Origin: Liolophura sinensis
Taxonomy: Eukaryota; Mollusca; Polyplacophora; Chitonida; Chitonidae
Assembly (NCBI RefSeq): GCF_032854445.1
Contig: NC_088300.1
Coordinates: 25,217,608 to 25,281,607, forward strand
DNA length: 64,000 nt
Reading direction: 5' to 3'
Every line of letters starts with the position of its first letter. The first letter of the stretch is position 1. The notes under the pieces are model-generated. The model saw only the letters and a program-made list of their open reading frames with translations, did not search any database and was not told the origin of the DNA. Made by a program: the position numbers and the translations under genes. Below are positions 35,089-50,034 of the stretch, piece by piece.

Positions 35089-35770
35089 CAAACCATTTCT
35101 CAGAAATAACACTGCAATGGCATTCACGTTCGCGGAACATTTAGTAATGCAGTCTGAAGAAAGTTTAGTAATTGGATTCTTATGACGTTACATGAAATTG
35201 GCTGGTCAGTTTGGACGACTGCTATAAGGCGGAATCCGATTTGTGTGTCCGAGATCTTACAGATGGCTAACGTGCGTGCAGGAATGATCTACTTCCAGAA
35301 CTAATTCCAGAATTGACCATGATCTAGTAGGCTTGGAAATTTATCGATCTTTGTTGCCATCCAAGAGTGGATACATTGTCAGGAAAATAAAGAAAACGCT
35401 AGTCTGGCTAAGGAGACAACCAAGTCAAACAAGCACAGACTTGGATTTATAACACAGGGCGTATACGTTATGTGTGTGAGGATTGTCATTACTATAAAAC
35501 TCGCGTTCCTTTACTTATAAAGTAACTAATCATAATCATCAGTAATTAGTCTTTTAGTGCATGAATTTTGAATTTGAAAAAAACGAGTGCATTTTGAACA
35601 AAAAGCGTATGCTGGGGATCAGTGGCTCTGGGGACGTCAATGCTTCATTCAAATGTATGTTCGTGTAAAAACTTGACATCAATTTGGTTCAGTCTGACAG
35701 TTTTCCAAGCATCACCAATTAATTATGTCACTGGAGATTTAAATGAAAACTGCAAAGCCGCCCTATGTGT

Positions 35771-36037
35771 TTATAACATATAATAAGCATAAATCAGGTC
35801 CAAAAATGGCCAAAAATAGAACATGCGGCATCTCAAACACGTGATACTGGAAGTTATGTGATCAGAAATCCCCTCATGAATTCCTTTGCTTTTATTCGTC
35901 CTATAGACGTCTTCCGGTCTAAGAGTGAAATCATGACTGAATGATGGCCATAGCGCCGTCGTGTTCTCTTCCTGCATGCGTGTGATTGACGGGCAAAGAA
36001 GCCGTTCCTCTGACACTACATGACATGAAGTAAACAC
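35771..36037 (-). pseudogene. Recurring unknown frame, S4 copy (diverged)
   Basis: Keeps VSEERLL, TRMQEEN and LWPSFSHDFTLRPEDV, then loses similarity to S1 and S3 and ends early. Confidence 0.3.
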
Positions 36038-36179
36038 TTACAGAAATGGAACAGGCTTTTAAGATTAAGATTAAGGCATAAGCAATGGTATTTTTACTTG
36101 TCTTATTTTCTGGAAATGATTTTCTTTAACTCTTTGTTACAAAGATAAACTCGTGGAACGTTTGTATTGAAACCAAAAA

Positions 36180-36310
36180 GATTAAATTTGTCCCACCTAA
36201 TGAGGTACTATGAATTCAAAACTAAGATGATGGGAAATCGGTTTTCAACGCCTACAGCTAACACTTTGAAGACAGAGCAGGCCATTGGACGGGGTACCAC
36301 GAGGGTCTCA
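36180..36310 (+). repeat. Short duplicated block b, left copy
   Basis: Resembles 42640-42745: ATGAATTCA, then CACTTTGAAGACAGAGCAG against CACTTTGAGGACAGGGCAA. Part of the 74-codon frame 36167-36391, which is not kept in the other copy. Confidence 0.45.
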
Positions 36311-36979
36311 AAATACGAATTCTGTTGTTTAAAGTGGAATCTTCCATCAAAACGATCGATTCAAGAGAAGTACATTTATGATGAAGAATGAATAGGAATA
36401 ATATTGAAAAGCAGACGGAGTTAAAACGCCCCACGGGTAATGTGGGGGAGAGAAGCTAGAAACATGGCGAACCGATGTCCGATTTAAATCTAAACAAAAA
36501 TGAGAATATATTATATATATTATATATTAGGAATGCATTCATAATTAAGGCCGAATAGGAATAATATTGAAAAACGGAAGGGAGTAAAAACGCAATCTCA
36601 GCGTAAACTAAACAAAATGGTAGAGACATGTCGAAGTTCTAACGCATGGTGAATCTAGGCATCTAAACAGACATATACAAGCCGTGTACTCAGACCTCCT
36701 GTTAATTTACCAGTTAGGTTTCCAAGTCTTCGTGTAAATGCTTAAATAGTACTTGCTTACAAGTTCATGTCTGTTTCCTGAGTGTCGAAAAGAGGCATAC
36801 CCTTTTCTCGCACATCACTTCTTCCTCCACAAAATGCCTTTGATCATTTACTGCGTTTCCCCCCCTGAAAACTGCACCTCTCCACCCCTCCCCCCTCCAC
36901 ACACACACACAACTAACAACTGCATTCAATGCTCATAAAAATGAGTACCTAGCAGTTGTTACTACTATGGACATAGAAA

Positions 36980-37300
36980 TCAGAGTGAGGACTGGTTTAA
37001 GTGTTAAAGCACGTGGCAGGTTTAAGAGGATTAAATCTGATTCATGTGCAAACTTCACTGTCACTCTAGTCGTAAAACCGACGTTTTTCAAACGACGTTA
37101 ATGACTCCTTTTCCCTCATTATCAGAGGACGTGCGATGCTATGACTGAAGGTAAGCTGAAAAATCCTTCTCAAGATCCATCACAATCCTTGAGCGCCAAG
37201 TTGTGACCACTGGCCAAGAGTTTAATTTTTAAACATCCTCCCGTTTAAAGGGTAATTCCTTCACATCTTTAATTTGTCTCAGTTTTTCTGCAAGCCGCTG
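36980..37300 (+). repeat. Duplicated block a, left copy
   Basis: Resembles 41890-42190 in the same orientation: GAGGACTG.TTTAAGT, CTAGTCGTAAA, CATTATCAGA.GACGT and AATC.TTGAG. A pyrimidine-rich stretch with CA repeats lies just left (36858-36912). No coding frame is kept. Confidence 0.6.
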
Positions 37301-40487
<3,187 letters not shown>

Positions 40488-41365
40488 ATTCTGTCGTGAA
40501 ATCCTTAGCGTTTATTCTTCCTCATTCTTCTTTTCGGTCTAAGAATGTGATCGTGACTAAATTTACGGCCATAGCTCTCGTCCTGCATGCGTGTGACCAA
40601 CGGGTCAAAAAGCCGTTCCTTCGACACTGATTTGCTTCATGTCTGAGACGCCTTACCCAAACCGCAGACAGCAGCGGGAAATTATAAAGATTAAAAGCTC
40701 TAATTTCCTAATCATGTCTTACTGTGCGGAGTGAAGACATCTTATGAGGGATCCTAAAGCGCTGAGCCCCACGGCATCAAGGCCTGATAACTCACACTTC
40801 AGTCGAGTTTGGCTTCTTTCGGCATAAAGTACACCAGTAATGAAAACAAAAAATGCTTGACATCAAGTAAATACTAACAGTTGTGGAACAGGCTTTAAGA
40901 TTAAACCATTAGGCCTAATGAATGCTTTTGTTACTTCTCCTATGATTATTTTCAAATGATTTTTTTCTAATCTTGGCTGTAGATTAAAAACGATAACTCC
41001 ACAGTTGAGATTTTAACTAAGCTAATTCAGGCTCTTGATGTCTCCAATAAGCATAAGTGTAAAATATAAATATAATGGCATTATATATTAATGCACTGGG
41101 GTATATATTAGCAACATTTTTGCCTCAGTTTCTCCAAGACAATGTTAATTCTGCAAATTATTAGGCCAATGTTTCATAAAAATACATGAACAAGTGAACT
41201 GCAAGTAGCTCAAAACCTTTCAGGCGAGTACTTCATTCCTTTTTCTGAGCAAGGGGTTAGGGTTATTTATTGATTCACTGGATGTGAAGCCAGGCACCTG
41301 AGGTGGATAAAATGCCTAACCAAACAGTGTCGTTAACAACGTGTGAAGTCATTTGAAAGTAAGGT
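40488..41365 (+). repeat. Isolated partial copy of S right end plus P module
   Basis: CTTAGCGTTTATTCTTCCTC, AAGCCGTTCCTTCGACACTG and GGAACAGGCTTTAAGATTAA match the S-P junction at 20.3-20.9 and 29.4-29.8 kb. The 92-codon minus frame is present only as a broken remnant. This is the most diverged copy and lies about 4 kb outside the array. Confidence 0.7.
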
Positions 41366-41889
41366 GAGAGACATGTTAAAGTTACCTGTGGTGCATATCA
41401 CCACTGAGTGTGGCACGCCGATCACTCGGTTGATTTATTAGCATCGTCACACATTTTGTTTTACCCAATCTTCATCACGCCAAAAGAGGTTTTCCAGGTC
41501 CGTTTAGTGAGACTTTTGCGGGTACCACTATTCGGAAGTGATCCACCATAAAATAAAGTCTATGCTTAGGAGGAAAAGAAATTGTAAACTAAAATTTGTC
41601 ATCTTATTTTACACTAAAAACAGACTGTATCATGATTGTGTCTCCTCGACTGCATGAGCAATGTATTGGTATGGTGGGCTCAAGCAAATACTACCTTTGG
41701 TAATATGGAAACGGGATTCTTTAATTTTTGCCTTTTGTGATGTAATTCTATAGTTTTTTCCTAAATGTCTTTCTCCCCCACCTCCCCCGGCAAGAGACCT
41801 CTGATCTCTCTTTTAACTTTCTCTTCAATCTGGCCTGTCTTCAACCCAACAAAGCACTGAGTTCGACGCGTATTAAGTAGTTCTCTTGG

Positions 41890-42190
41890 GCAGTTAAGGC
41901 AGAGGACTGATTTAAGTTTTAAAAACATGTGACAGGGTTGAGCGGATTTACTCTGATTGGTGTGGGCACTTATGGAAACTTCAGTGTCATTCTAATCGTA
42001 AAGCGCACGTTTTTTAAACGATGTTAACGACCCACTTCTCTCTCATTATCAGAAGACGTACGACAAGCTGGAAAACGCTGGACAAAATCTATTACAATCT
42101 TTGAGTACTTATTTTTGATCCCTGGGAAAGTTTAATTTGTTATATACATCTTGCTGTTTGAAGGGTAATTTGAAGGCCCTGGTACTTTTT
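41890..42190 (+). repeat. Duplicated block a, right copy
   Basis: Partner of 36980-37300. Around the two partners the order of blocks a and b is reversed (b-a on the left, a-b on the right) although each keeps its orientation. Confidence 0.6.
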
Positions 42191-42639
42191 TCAAGACAAA
42201 AACCAGCTGCAAGCTCTCATGTTTACTATTTCTCTTATGTATTTTTCTTATCTATTTTTTCTTTCTTCCGTTCCTAAATTACTGCATTTTCAAGGAATTT
42301 TGCCATGGTAAGGTAAACTTGTAAGTCGCTTTCCTTCACAGTCAGCACAGATGCGTTGATATCTCCATATTAAATAGATGGACGGCATTGTAGTGATCTC
42401 TCACTACAATTTAAGGGCAATGTGACAAATTGTTCGGGAGCCTTATCTTGAATATTGTGTGTTAATAATAGCAGAAAGGAACTGTCGTTAAGCTAGTGTA
42501 AAAAAAGGAGATGATCTTAATTTGGACAGAGCAGCTGAGTGCACCACGTCAAGGGAGTCTGGAGATTCGAAACTGACGCTTTCTGACGCTGCCCGAGTAA
42601 ATGTCTCGGTTACATTTGTGTTAATTGTCTTTATTATTC

Positions 42640-42745
42640 CTGCAAAAAGAGGTGATATGAATTCAGAATCACTTTAAGATCAACGGACAACCTCTCTTCA
42701 TGACTCACAGTGTTTGCACTTTGAGGACAGGGCAACCGAATTCCA
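42640..42745 (+). repeat. Short duplicated block b, right copy
   Basis: Partner of 36180-36310. Confidence 0.45.
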
Positions 42746-42845
42746 GGTAAGTCATTTTAACGATTCAGAGCTGAGAATATGACTAACTGACCTCAGAGCT
42801 CACGGCGTTTGTGACAAAATTGAGCATGAAATGCATCTCCATGGC

Positions 42846-43139
42846 CTAAAGATAGCAGGCACTTATGTTCCTTATCGTTTCGTCTGTCGTTCTATCGCAA
42901 ATACATCGTCGATTTTCTTGGCCTTGTGAGCCCGAGATTTCTGGATGATGCTCAAAGCGACCCACACTACGGACGGATTTGACAAGGGCAGGTCGCTGCA
43001 TCAGGTATTCAGGTCGTTGACGTTGGTTTAAGGCCATCCCTCCATGGTCAAACAAAATCGGCTTGATAGCGAATGAATTTACACCATCAAGGGGAGATAA
43101 CCACATGTTCCTGTCAATGTGAATCAGGTTGGTGTTCAT
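42846..43139 (-). other. Unassigned 97-codon frame, possible exon
   Basis: The minus-strand frame starts with ATG (A at -3 absent) just after a GCATGCGC palindrome, which resembles an NRF1 site. Base composition is richer in G+C than the surroundings and codon use looks coding-like. The product begins MNTNLIHIDRNMWLSPLDG and contains many Arg and Gln in its second half. No domain, signal peptide or clear splice site was recognised. A shorter plus-strand frame overlaps its 3' end, so the strand is not certain. Confidence 0.25.
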
Positions 43140-44017
43140 ACTCTTTCAGCGCATGCGTCGCTCTCTACCTTTCACTTTACATCACTGCCACCTACAGACA
43201 AGCTTGATCTTTGGAGAATGTGAGACGTACGTAGGCTTGTTTAGGAATACCTCATCACCTGTGGCATCGCGCGGAATTATATAATCAGCATTCATTAATA
43301 AAATTGTTTTAGGTGTTGGTTGGAATCATGTTGCACATTATCTAGATAAAGAGAATGCATGTGCATAAAATATATTTAGAGACGAAGGTTGAGACAGATT
43401 TCTGTACAAAATTTGCTATTGGTGGCAGGGATGTAAAGCGAAAAGTAGAGAGGCGATGCATGCGCTGTAGGGAGTATGGTTGGTGTTCTTAGGCAGAGGT
43501 AAACTTCCCAAGATATAGTTAAAACTTGACCTAGATTATTAAAGACGATGCCAAATGTGGTACATGTATTAAATAACATAGCTAATATAATAACATGACT
43601 GTTTTTCTTTGAGAATCATGCAACATTAGAGTGGTACATCTGATTGATTGCCCAATAAAACACGCTATGGTAGAAACACACTTTTGCTGTCCATAAACTT
43701 ACTAGCAGAACACAGAGCTAGCTTTAAGCTTAAACTACTTAAATTTCGGGATATGGGGGAGGATAGGACTTTCTTCCACTTTTGCTGCTTTCATACAGTA
43801 ATTGCCTGTTATGTTGCTTGAGATTTCGTATTCGATTTCTTCTTGCTCTTCTATCAAGATAGTTAAAACTTTAACTTTCTTAAAACTTTATCTTAGCCTC
43901 TATAACGTATACATACAACATCCAAGGGTCACGGAAATTGTGTGGAATTCCGTTCTAAAGGACATACAGCTCTCAAAAGAGATCAGCGATCAAAACCCAC
44001 CACACAGTGCGCAGGTG
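43140..44017. other. Intergenic, no gene seen
   Basis: AT-rich, no repeat partner or convincing frame. Confidence 0.45.
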
Positions 44018-44270
44018 GATTTATTTATTTATTTATTTGATTGGTGTTTTTACGTACTCAAGAATATTTCACTTAAACAATAGCTCCCAGCATCACTGTG
44101 GGAAGAAAAGGCGCGGAGCTCGGGAGGAAACACACGATCATCCACAGGTTGCCGTCAGACCTTCCCACTTACGGCCGGAGAGGAAGCCAGCATCAGATGA
44201 ACTTGAACTCACATCGACCGCATTTGTGAGAGGCTGCTAACCTCCTCATTGCTCCTCACTAACCATTCGC
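44018..44270 (-). mobile_element. SINE-A copy, nearly full length
   Basis: Reversed tail (TTTATTTATTTATTTGATTG), diverged body (GCGCGGAGCTCGGGAGG) and head complement (GAACTTGAACTCACATCGAC, GTGAGAGGCTGC). The more numerous substitutions suggest an older insertion. Confidence 0.85.
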
Positions 44271-45089
44271 AAGTAAAGCATGTGTTTTTATTTATTCACG
44301 TATATCTGCTCACACGATAGTGTTTTACATCAATTCGTATTCTGCGGAATTTTTACATATTATCTTCGCACGTCTTGGTTTGTTGCAAGGATTCCTTGCA
44401 TCTTTTTCAAAGATAGCACAGGTGCAATCAGATGTTTAGGGCACTGTTTCGATATGTTTTCCACCAGCTTTGTAGCATATTAAATAAGATGACACTGGTC
44501 CAGAAGAGACTATAATCGAATCAAAGGTAACAGCGAGATTGATTCTTAAACAAGCACCTGAATATATCAATCCTTTTCATATATTTTAATGACTACCGTT
44601 GCATGCGCACTTGATCTGCCATTTAACCGTTATCATGTGGTGCTTCAAATAACCCTAAACTTTCAACTATAGAAAATTAAAGGGTGTCTTCGCATAACTA
44701 AATTTATATATGATATAGCTGTTTATACGATGTGAAATTAAATCTGCCCACGCACTTCAAATTGCATGTACCCACGCTTAGAAAAATAATGACAAGTTGA
44801 GATCATGTGTTACCGTAAGCACGCCATGGTTAATTATACAGTTATTATTGGCTGATTTCTCAGACGGGATAAGATATCCTATAAGATATAATTATCCTTA
44901 ATACCCAAAATAAACATAATACTGGAAAGTGAAGAACAGTAATTCGCATAACTATTTAATACCGCAAGAGTTGAAGATGTCCTATAAATATATATGTGTG
45001 TGGGAGAAAATGTTAGCAAAACTAAACTACTGCTCATTATATTCAGAGCGACTGCATGTCTTTATGAACTGTCCTCAACATACATCGTT

Positions 45090-45812
45090 TAGCTGAACAC
45101 ACGACCTCACTGGTGAAGGTGAACACGTAACCTCACTGGTTAACCGCTATTCGCCCACCTGAACACACAACCTCACTGGTCATTGGCTATTCGTCCACCT
45201 GGACACGCGACTCCCTTGTCAACGGCTATTCGCCCACCTGAACACGCAACCTCACTGGTCAACGGCTATTCGTCCACCTGGACAGGCGACCTTAAATGTC
45301 AGCTGCTATTTGTGCACCTTAACAGGTAACCTCACTGATCGACGGCTGTTCGTTCACTTGAACACGCGATTTCACTTGTTATCGGCTATTCGTCTAGATG
45401 AACACTGGTTAACGGCTAATCGCCCACCGGAACACGCGGCCTGACTGGTTAACGGGTTGAATGAGATATTCCCAATTTTATCGGCTTCCATACTATAATA
45501 CTGGCCGCCAACGTATAAGTGAAATATTCTTGAGTAAGGCGTAAAACACCAATCAAATAAATAAGTAAAACCTAACTGGTTAACAACTAGTCTCCCCCCT
45601 AAACATACCACCAAACTGGTTAACGGATAGTCTTTCATCTAAACTAGACACCTCACTGCTCCACGTGGACAAGATACCTCACCAGTTAGCGGCTGCTCGC
45701 CCACTTGACTGGTTAACGGCTAGTGTTCTACCTGATCAAGACATCTCACTGGTCCACGGCTAGTGTTCCACCTGAACACGCGACCTCATTGGTTAACAGC
45801 TACTCACCGTTT
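45090..45812 (+). repeat. ~40-bp minisatellite, interrupted by a SINE
   Basis: Roughly sixteen diverged units of about 40 bp built on GAACACGCAACCTCACTGGT followed by CAACGGCTATTCGCCCACCT. A SINE-A fragment splits the array at about 45480-45570. Unit divergence is high in the right half. Confidence 0.8.
45480..45570 (+). mobile_element. SINE-A 3' fragment inside the minisatellite
   Basis: Plus-oriented body end and tail: ACTGGCCGCCAACGTATAAG, TTCTTGAGTAAGGCGTAAAA and CACCAATCAAATAAATAAG. Truncated at the 5' side. Confidence 0.8.
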
Positions 45813-46442
45813 GTTACTTCCATAAACAACGGCTACATAAATGCAAATGCAAAGATTTGGTCACCTAAATTTAAAAGAGAAAAAAGCAACCTGTTTATCT
45901 TCTATATGAAAAATTAATTCTTACAACAGCTATGTAAAAATAGATAGCAATGAAATATTCTTTCTTAAGGTGAACATAAAGTCTGCCACTGTATATACAG
46001 AAAAAAAATGATATAGGACACAGTTATCACAGACAAATATGTAAAAAAAATATTTAAGGTTTTGAAAGCTGAGGAGATGAAATTCCGTCTTGGGGATATG
46101 GCACAACTAACTCCAAGTAGCCATGTTATAGAAGCCCTTATGATCTTGACCAATCACTACTGCTGAAAGCGTCACGTGATAATTGACCGTCACGTCATAA
46201 AACCTATTAGCTCTCGATTGTCAGCGTGGTTTCTTATAGGGGATAAACAGATATCGATGCAATAAATTGGATTTAACGGTTAGTTTAGGTATTAAACTGA
46301 TGCATTTTGGACCACACGTTTATAAACATGGAACTGAGAACGGCTGCCCATGTCACAATGCGTGCATGTTGGGCATGATGCTGTAGTGACTTGTCAAGGT
46401 AGCCTGGCAAGAAAACCGATTCAGGACAGTCATTGCCTGAAG
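45813..46442. other. Intergenic, no gene seen
   Basis: AT-rich sequence without convincing frames or repeats. Confidence 0.45.
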
Positions 46443-46790
46443 AGTGAGTGAGTGAGTGCTTGGGGTTTAACGTCGTACTAAACAATTTTTCAGTCATATG
46501 ACGACGAAGGAATCCTTCGGGTGCATGTATGTGTAATGTGCCTCCTTGTTGCAGGACGGATCTCTTTTATATAGTGCTGCTTCACTGAGACGACTTACCG
46601 AAGGCAAGTAAGCTGCCCCGCCCGAGCCATTATACTGATACGGGTCAACCAGTCGTTGCACTATCCCCTTCATGCTAAACGCCAAGCTTCCTCTTTTAAA
46701 GTCTTATGTGTGACTCGATCAAGGATTGATCCTGGATCTACCCGTCTGGAAGCGGACGATCTACCAACTGTGCTATCCGGGGCGGTCATT
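46443..46790 (-). mobile_element. SINE-B, full length
   Basis: The plus strand opens with the reversed tail (GAGTGAGTGAGTGCTTGGGG, then TTTAACGTCGTAC and TTTTTCAGTCATATGACGAC) and ends with the complement of a tRNA-like head. Read on the minus strand the head has TAGCACAGTTGGTAGA (good A box) and GGATCAATCC (B-box-like). The overlapping 63-, 70- and 72-codon frames are by-products. Confidence 0.85.
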
Positions 46791-46896
46791 TGCCTGAAGA
46801 AAGATATTCTTACTTTGCATCATTTTCCCTCAGCAAGGTCAGATTTATTACGAAAATATCTTCCCAAAATCTGAATGAAAGAATCAGATGGTCCTG

Positions 46897-47109
46897 CTAT
46901 GCTCGGTGAATTGCCTGAAGTCGGTACGATTGCTTACATCGATGCAAGACGAGGACGAACAGGGCCGCTAAAACACGATGCTTGTGTCCACGAACATTGC
47001 GTTGACCGAGCGCCAAACTAGAAGAAACATCGGTCCTTTGAACACGGAACAGAGCTGATTCTCTTCGGTTATTTATCAAGCGTTTTTGCTTGTGTTTCCC
47101 CATCGTCAC
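46897..47109 (-). other. Possible 5' exon of unknown gene
   Basis: The minus-strand frame begins MTMGKHKQKRLINNRRESA and is very basic. A consensus-like splice donor (GTAAGC) lies in it at 46937-46932, so the coding part could end near 46938. Composition is coding-like and more G+C-rich than the neighbours. Immediately upstream the motif AATAATGTGAC-ATGGGGAAA is duplicated in tandem, which doubles the start context. No partner exon was found. Confidence 0.25.
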
Positions 47110-47769
47110 ATTATTTCCCCATTGTCACATTATTTAATACCGTTGGTACGGGAGAGCTCCTAACTTTTGTGATAGCTGTAACATGACAAATGGCGTCAAC
47201 AAATGAGTGGCCAGGTACTCACAGTTGTTTGCTATTTATTTTGTTGGTAAGCGGTGTAGAATCTTAAAAATATTTTTAGAACATTTCTGGAATACAACTT
47301 TATGAATCATTTCAGCTTTAGTGGCTGACTTTATGTTCACTTTAAGCCGAAAATATTGCGTTCAGTTAAATTCGAATTTTATTGAATAATAGAGCTTGCA
47401 TCCTATAGAAAAAGTTTAACATACAGCAATTCCAAGTCAAACTTCAACCAACCAACTGCTTCTTTCGTTTTTTTTTGTTGACAAAAATAAATTTGCTCGA
47501 TCATATAGAATCTCATCTCTGATTCCTTTGATCACAGACTTTTTACACAGGATGACCTTTTCACATCGCCTCTGGCCATAAAAACACCCCGACGCTGTTG
47601 GCATATATGAAAAAATACTAGTATTGACTTTCTTAGTATTCATAGATCATAATTATGTAATTCTGATCAAGGAAGTTGCCAGAACAAAATGTCTTCACAC
47701 TCTCCTAAATTAAATGTCGCGTGAAAAAAGGATCAAAGTCATGCGTCCGAACTTAATGAAGTAGGTTAT
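47110..47769. other. Intergenic, no gene seen
   Basis: AT-rich with no supported feature; a 68-codon minus frame at 47437-47643 has no counterpart. Confidence 0.4.
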
Positions 47770-48200
47770 CCACTTCAAAGGCATTCTCTGTCGGCCTTAG
47801 CAAATGTAATCAAATGTTACCGTAGACGTTAGGACACAAGCAGCCGATCTGCATATCAACATTCGCCAAAAATTTGTTTCTGTATTTGTATTATTTTTCC
47901 AAAAATCCATAATAATACTTCAACAACGTGTTCTCAAAGCATAGAGTTTGATACCTTTTGTATAAACTACAATTAATCTACCAAAGATATAGATGATTTA
48001 GCTATAATTAAACAAATAGAAGAACTTATTTGCTCTGAACATAGATCTTTTAATAAACCTATATTAATACGAAATGTATACTACTCACTGGTCTCTTTTT
48101 ACTTAACATTTTGCGAACAATTAGTTGTTTTATGACTGCGATTCTTCCCTCGTCTACTTAAAGATGCATTTCATACTATATGTAAATATATACTGCGACA
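47770..48200 (+). repeat. Duplicated block F, left copy
   Basis: Resembles 50035-50460: CACTTCAAAG.CATT.TCTGTC at the left and TTGTATTATTTT, CAACAA.GTGTTCTCAAAG in the middle. Diverged; no coding frame kept. Confidence 0.5.
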
Positions 48201-48269
48201 TAAATAAATGATTTGTCGACATTGGAACAGATCTCCTGTTATAAGATCTGAATGCTGAAAACACATTTT

Positions 48270-49320
48270 AAGACATCGTAGAAAGCCATCAAACTTGTGA
48301 ATAGACCAGCAGTTAATCACCCTAACGATGACAGACCAGAATCAGTGCAATCTAAGGAATGCGGTCAACTCCAATAGCCTCTTGTCGTTATTACCATCAT
48401 CGTGATTTACACCGAAAAAAAACAAACCCTCAGTAAGCTGGTTGTTACACCTCTTGTATTTTTTCTCCTGTAAATACACAGTTGGCTAAATTGATTTATT
48501 GAGCAATTTTCTTTGGCCTTCCTGCAATTAAAGGCTATCATTGCCCGGCTGATAGCAGAGAAATTGACCAGCGAGTGTTTAACGCAATTGCGATGGGAAT
48601 TCTACCTTTACCACAACAGCTAATTATGGAAACAGGAAAAATAAAACACCCTTCACAGAAAGAACTGTTGGCTCAGAACAAACAAAGGGGTATCTTTCTT
48701 CCTGTTTGCAGCACGAAAGGTTTTCTGTTTATCATATCCAGCTGGACAATATAACCAATCTCTTCTGCTCCATCTGTAGGCTGTTTGACTAAATCCATAT
48801 ATAAAAGAGCGCTTTCACCAACGGCCGACATTTTGACACTTAAACATTAGACCAAAATTATACCTCTTCAGTTCCTCAATAGTTTTGTTGATCACTAGTG
48901 AGAGACAGTTCATGAATTTCGTCACTTGTCAGTGGAACTATACAATGAATATCTCACCAGACAGTGAAAAAACGAGAGCCATAATTATGATGTATTAGTT
49001 TTATTATTATTTTTTTCTTATGTTCTTGAGCCTAGGGTCATGTGAACCTGTCCATGACAAAGCAGGATTTTTGTTTACGCGGTAGTCCTCTGGGCATAGT
49101 TCTTACAGGATTACCTTGGTTTTCGCGTGATGAAAGATTTGCCGAATCAGGCATGTAGGCATGAACTGTCGCTTTATAAAATATAATATCACTGTAAAGT
49201 AACGTGATACAATATTAAATTATCTCCAGTTGCTTTTCTATGCTGTTAATAGAATGATGCGGATTATTGGTGCATGAATAGAAATACAATTCCTTTGATC
49301 ATTATTTGTACATGATAATA
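48270..49320 (+). repeat. Duplicated block Q, copy 1
   Basis: Matches 51965-52572 (left half) and 57640-58800 (most of the length). Landmarks are GAGCCTCTT-type segment near 48375, AAATTGATTTATTGAGCAAT, CTACCTTTACCACAACAG and, right half, GATGAAAGATTTG.CGAATCA and GTGATACAATATTAAATTAT. A TATATAAAAG motif at 48799-48808 sits in copy 1 only. Confidence 0.7.
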
Positions 49321-49336
49321 TCAAACAATGATTTGT

Positions 49337-49720
49337 TTAATAACTGACATCCCAAGTAAAAATTAATTTCAACCTTTCAAAAATTAAGTTTAAAACGGCC
49401 ATGTATGAATCAGGCGGAAATGTTTTTGCCAGGTATATGACAATGCTTCTGTGGCAACAAACAACAAGAACTGGAGGCCAAAAAACAAATGCATTGGTCA
49501 CGGACCTGATGGTCGAAACAATCTGAGCCAGCGAAGCCTTCTTCTCACACAAAAATCCGACCTGATACAAAAACATAAGTCTTACAGTTAGAAATGTCAT
49601 CACTCCACCAATCACAAATCAAATGAATAAATACCAGTAGTCAAACTCCATAACAAAAGTCAACGTTAAAACATACAGTAGCTCATTTTTTTTAACATTT
49701 ACTAACCAACTAAATTTCAT
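49337..49720 (-). pseudogene. Broken multi-helix membrane-protein frame
   Basis: From the ATG at 49720 (MKFSWLVNVKK) to the stop at 49337 there are 128 codons in one frame with a single in-frame TGA after FDYWYLFI. The frame holds three or four hydrophobic stretches: LLYVLTLTFVMEF, FVIGGVMTFLTVRLMFLYQV, NAFVFWPPVLVVCC and a weaker one near the end. The arrangement of a basic loop (CEKKAS) before a helix with WPP recalls helices 5-7 of a rhodopsin-family receptor, but this is only a loose likeness. AT-rich DNA easily produces hydrophobic frames. Confidence 0.22.
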
Positions 49721-50034
49721 ATTTTCTATCCTGAGTGACATCAATGAATGTCTTTGATCATAAATAATGTTTTTGGTTCACTCAGATCACACAGATGTAC
49801 ATAAAACAAAATGACCTTTTAAAACCGCCCATAGGCATGAAGACAAGCAGAAACAGTGGTAATGTATCATCAAATCATGATTTTCATTGGTAATCGTGGA
49901 TCATGTTTTGAAATACTCTATGAAATTTGTCCAGACGGAATAACCTAACATTTGCCAAATTAAAATAAACGTTAAAAGGAGTATACATTGTCATTCCAGT
50001 CGTGGACTGGATCCGCACCAAACGAACTGTAACA

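Larger units (their letters stand above)
34691..36130 (+). repeat. S module, copy S4 (start of a third, truncated unit)
   Basis: Close to S2. Array homology stops near 36130 after GATTTTCTTTAACTC; P and T do not follow. Includes the plus-strand cysteine-rich frame 34984-35088. Confidence 0.75.

Noticed and set aside
46705-46790. Functional tRNA gene on the minus strand
   Set aside because: The A box is good, but the sequence continues into the SINE-B body and lacks a closed acceptor stem.
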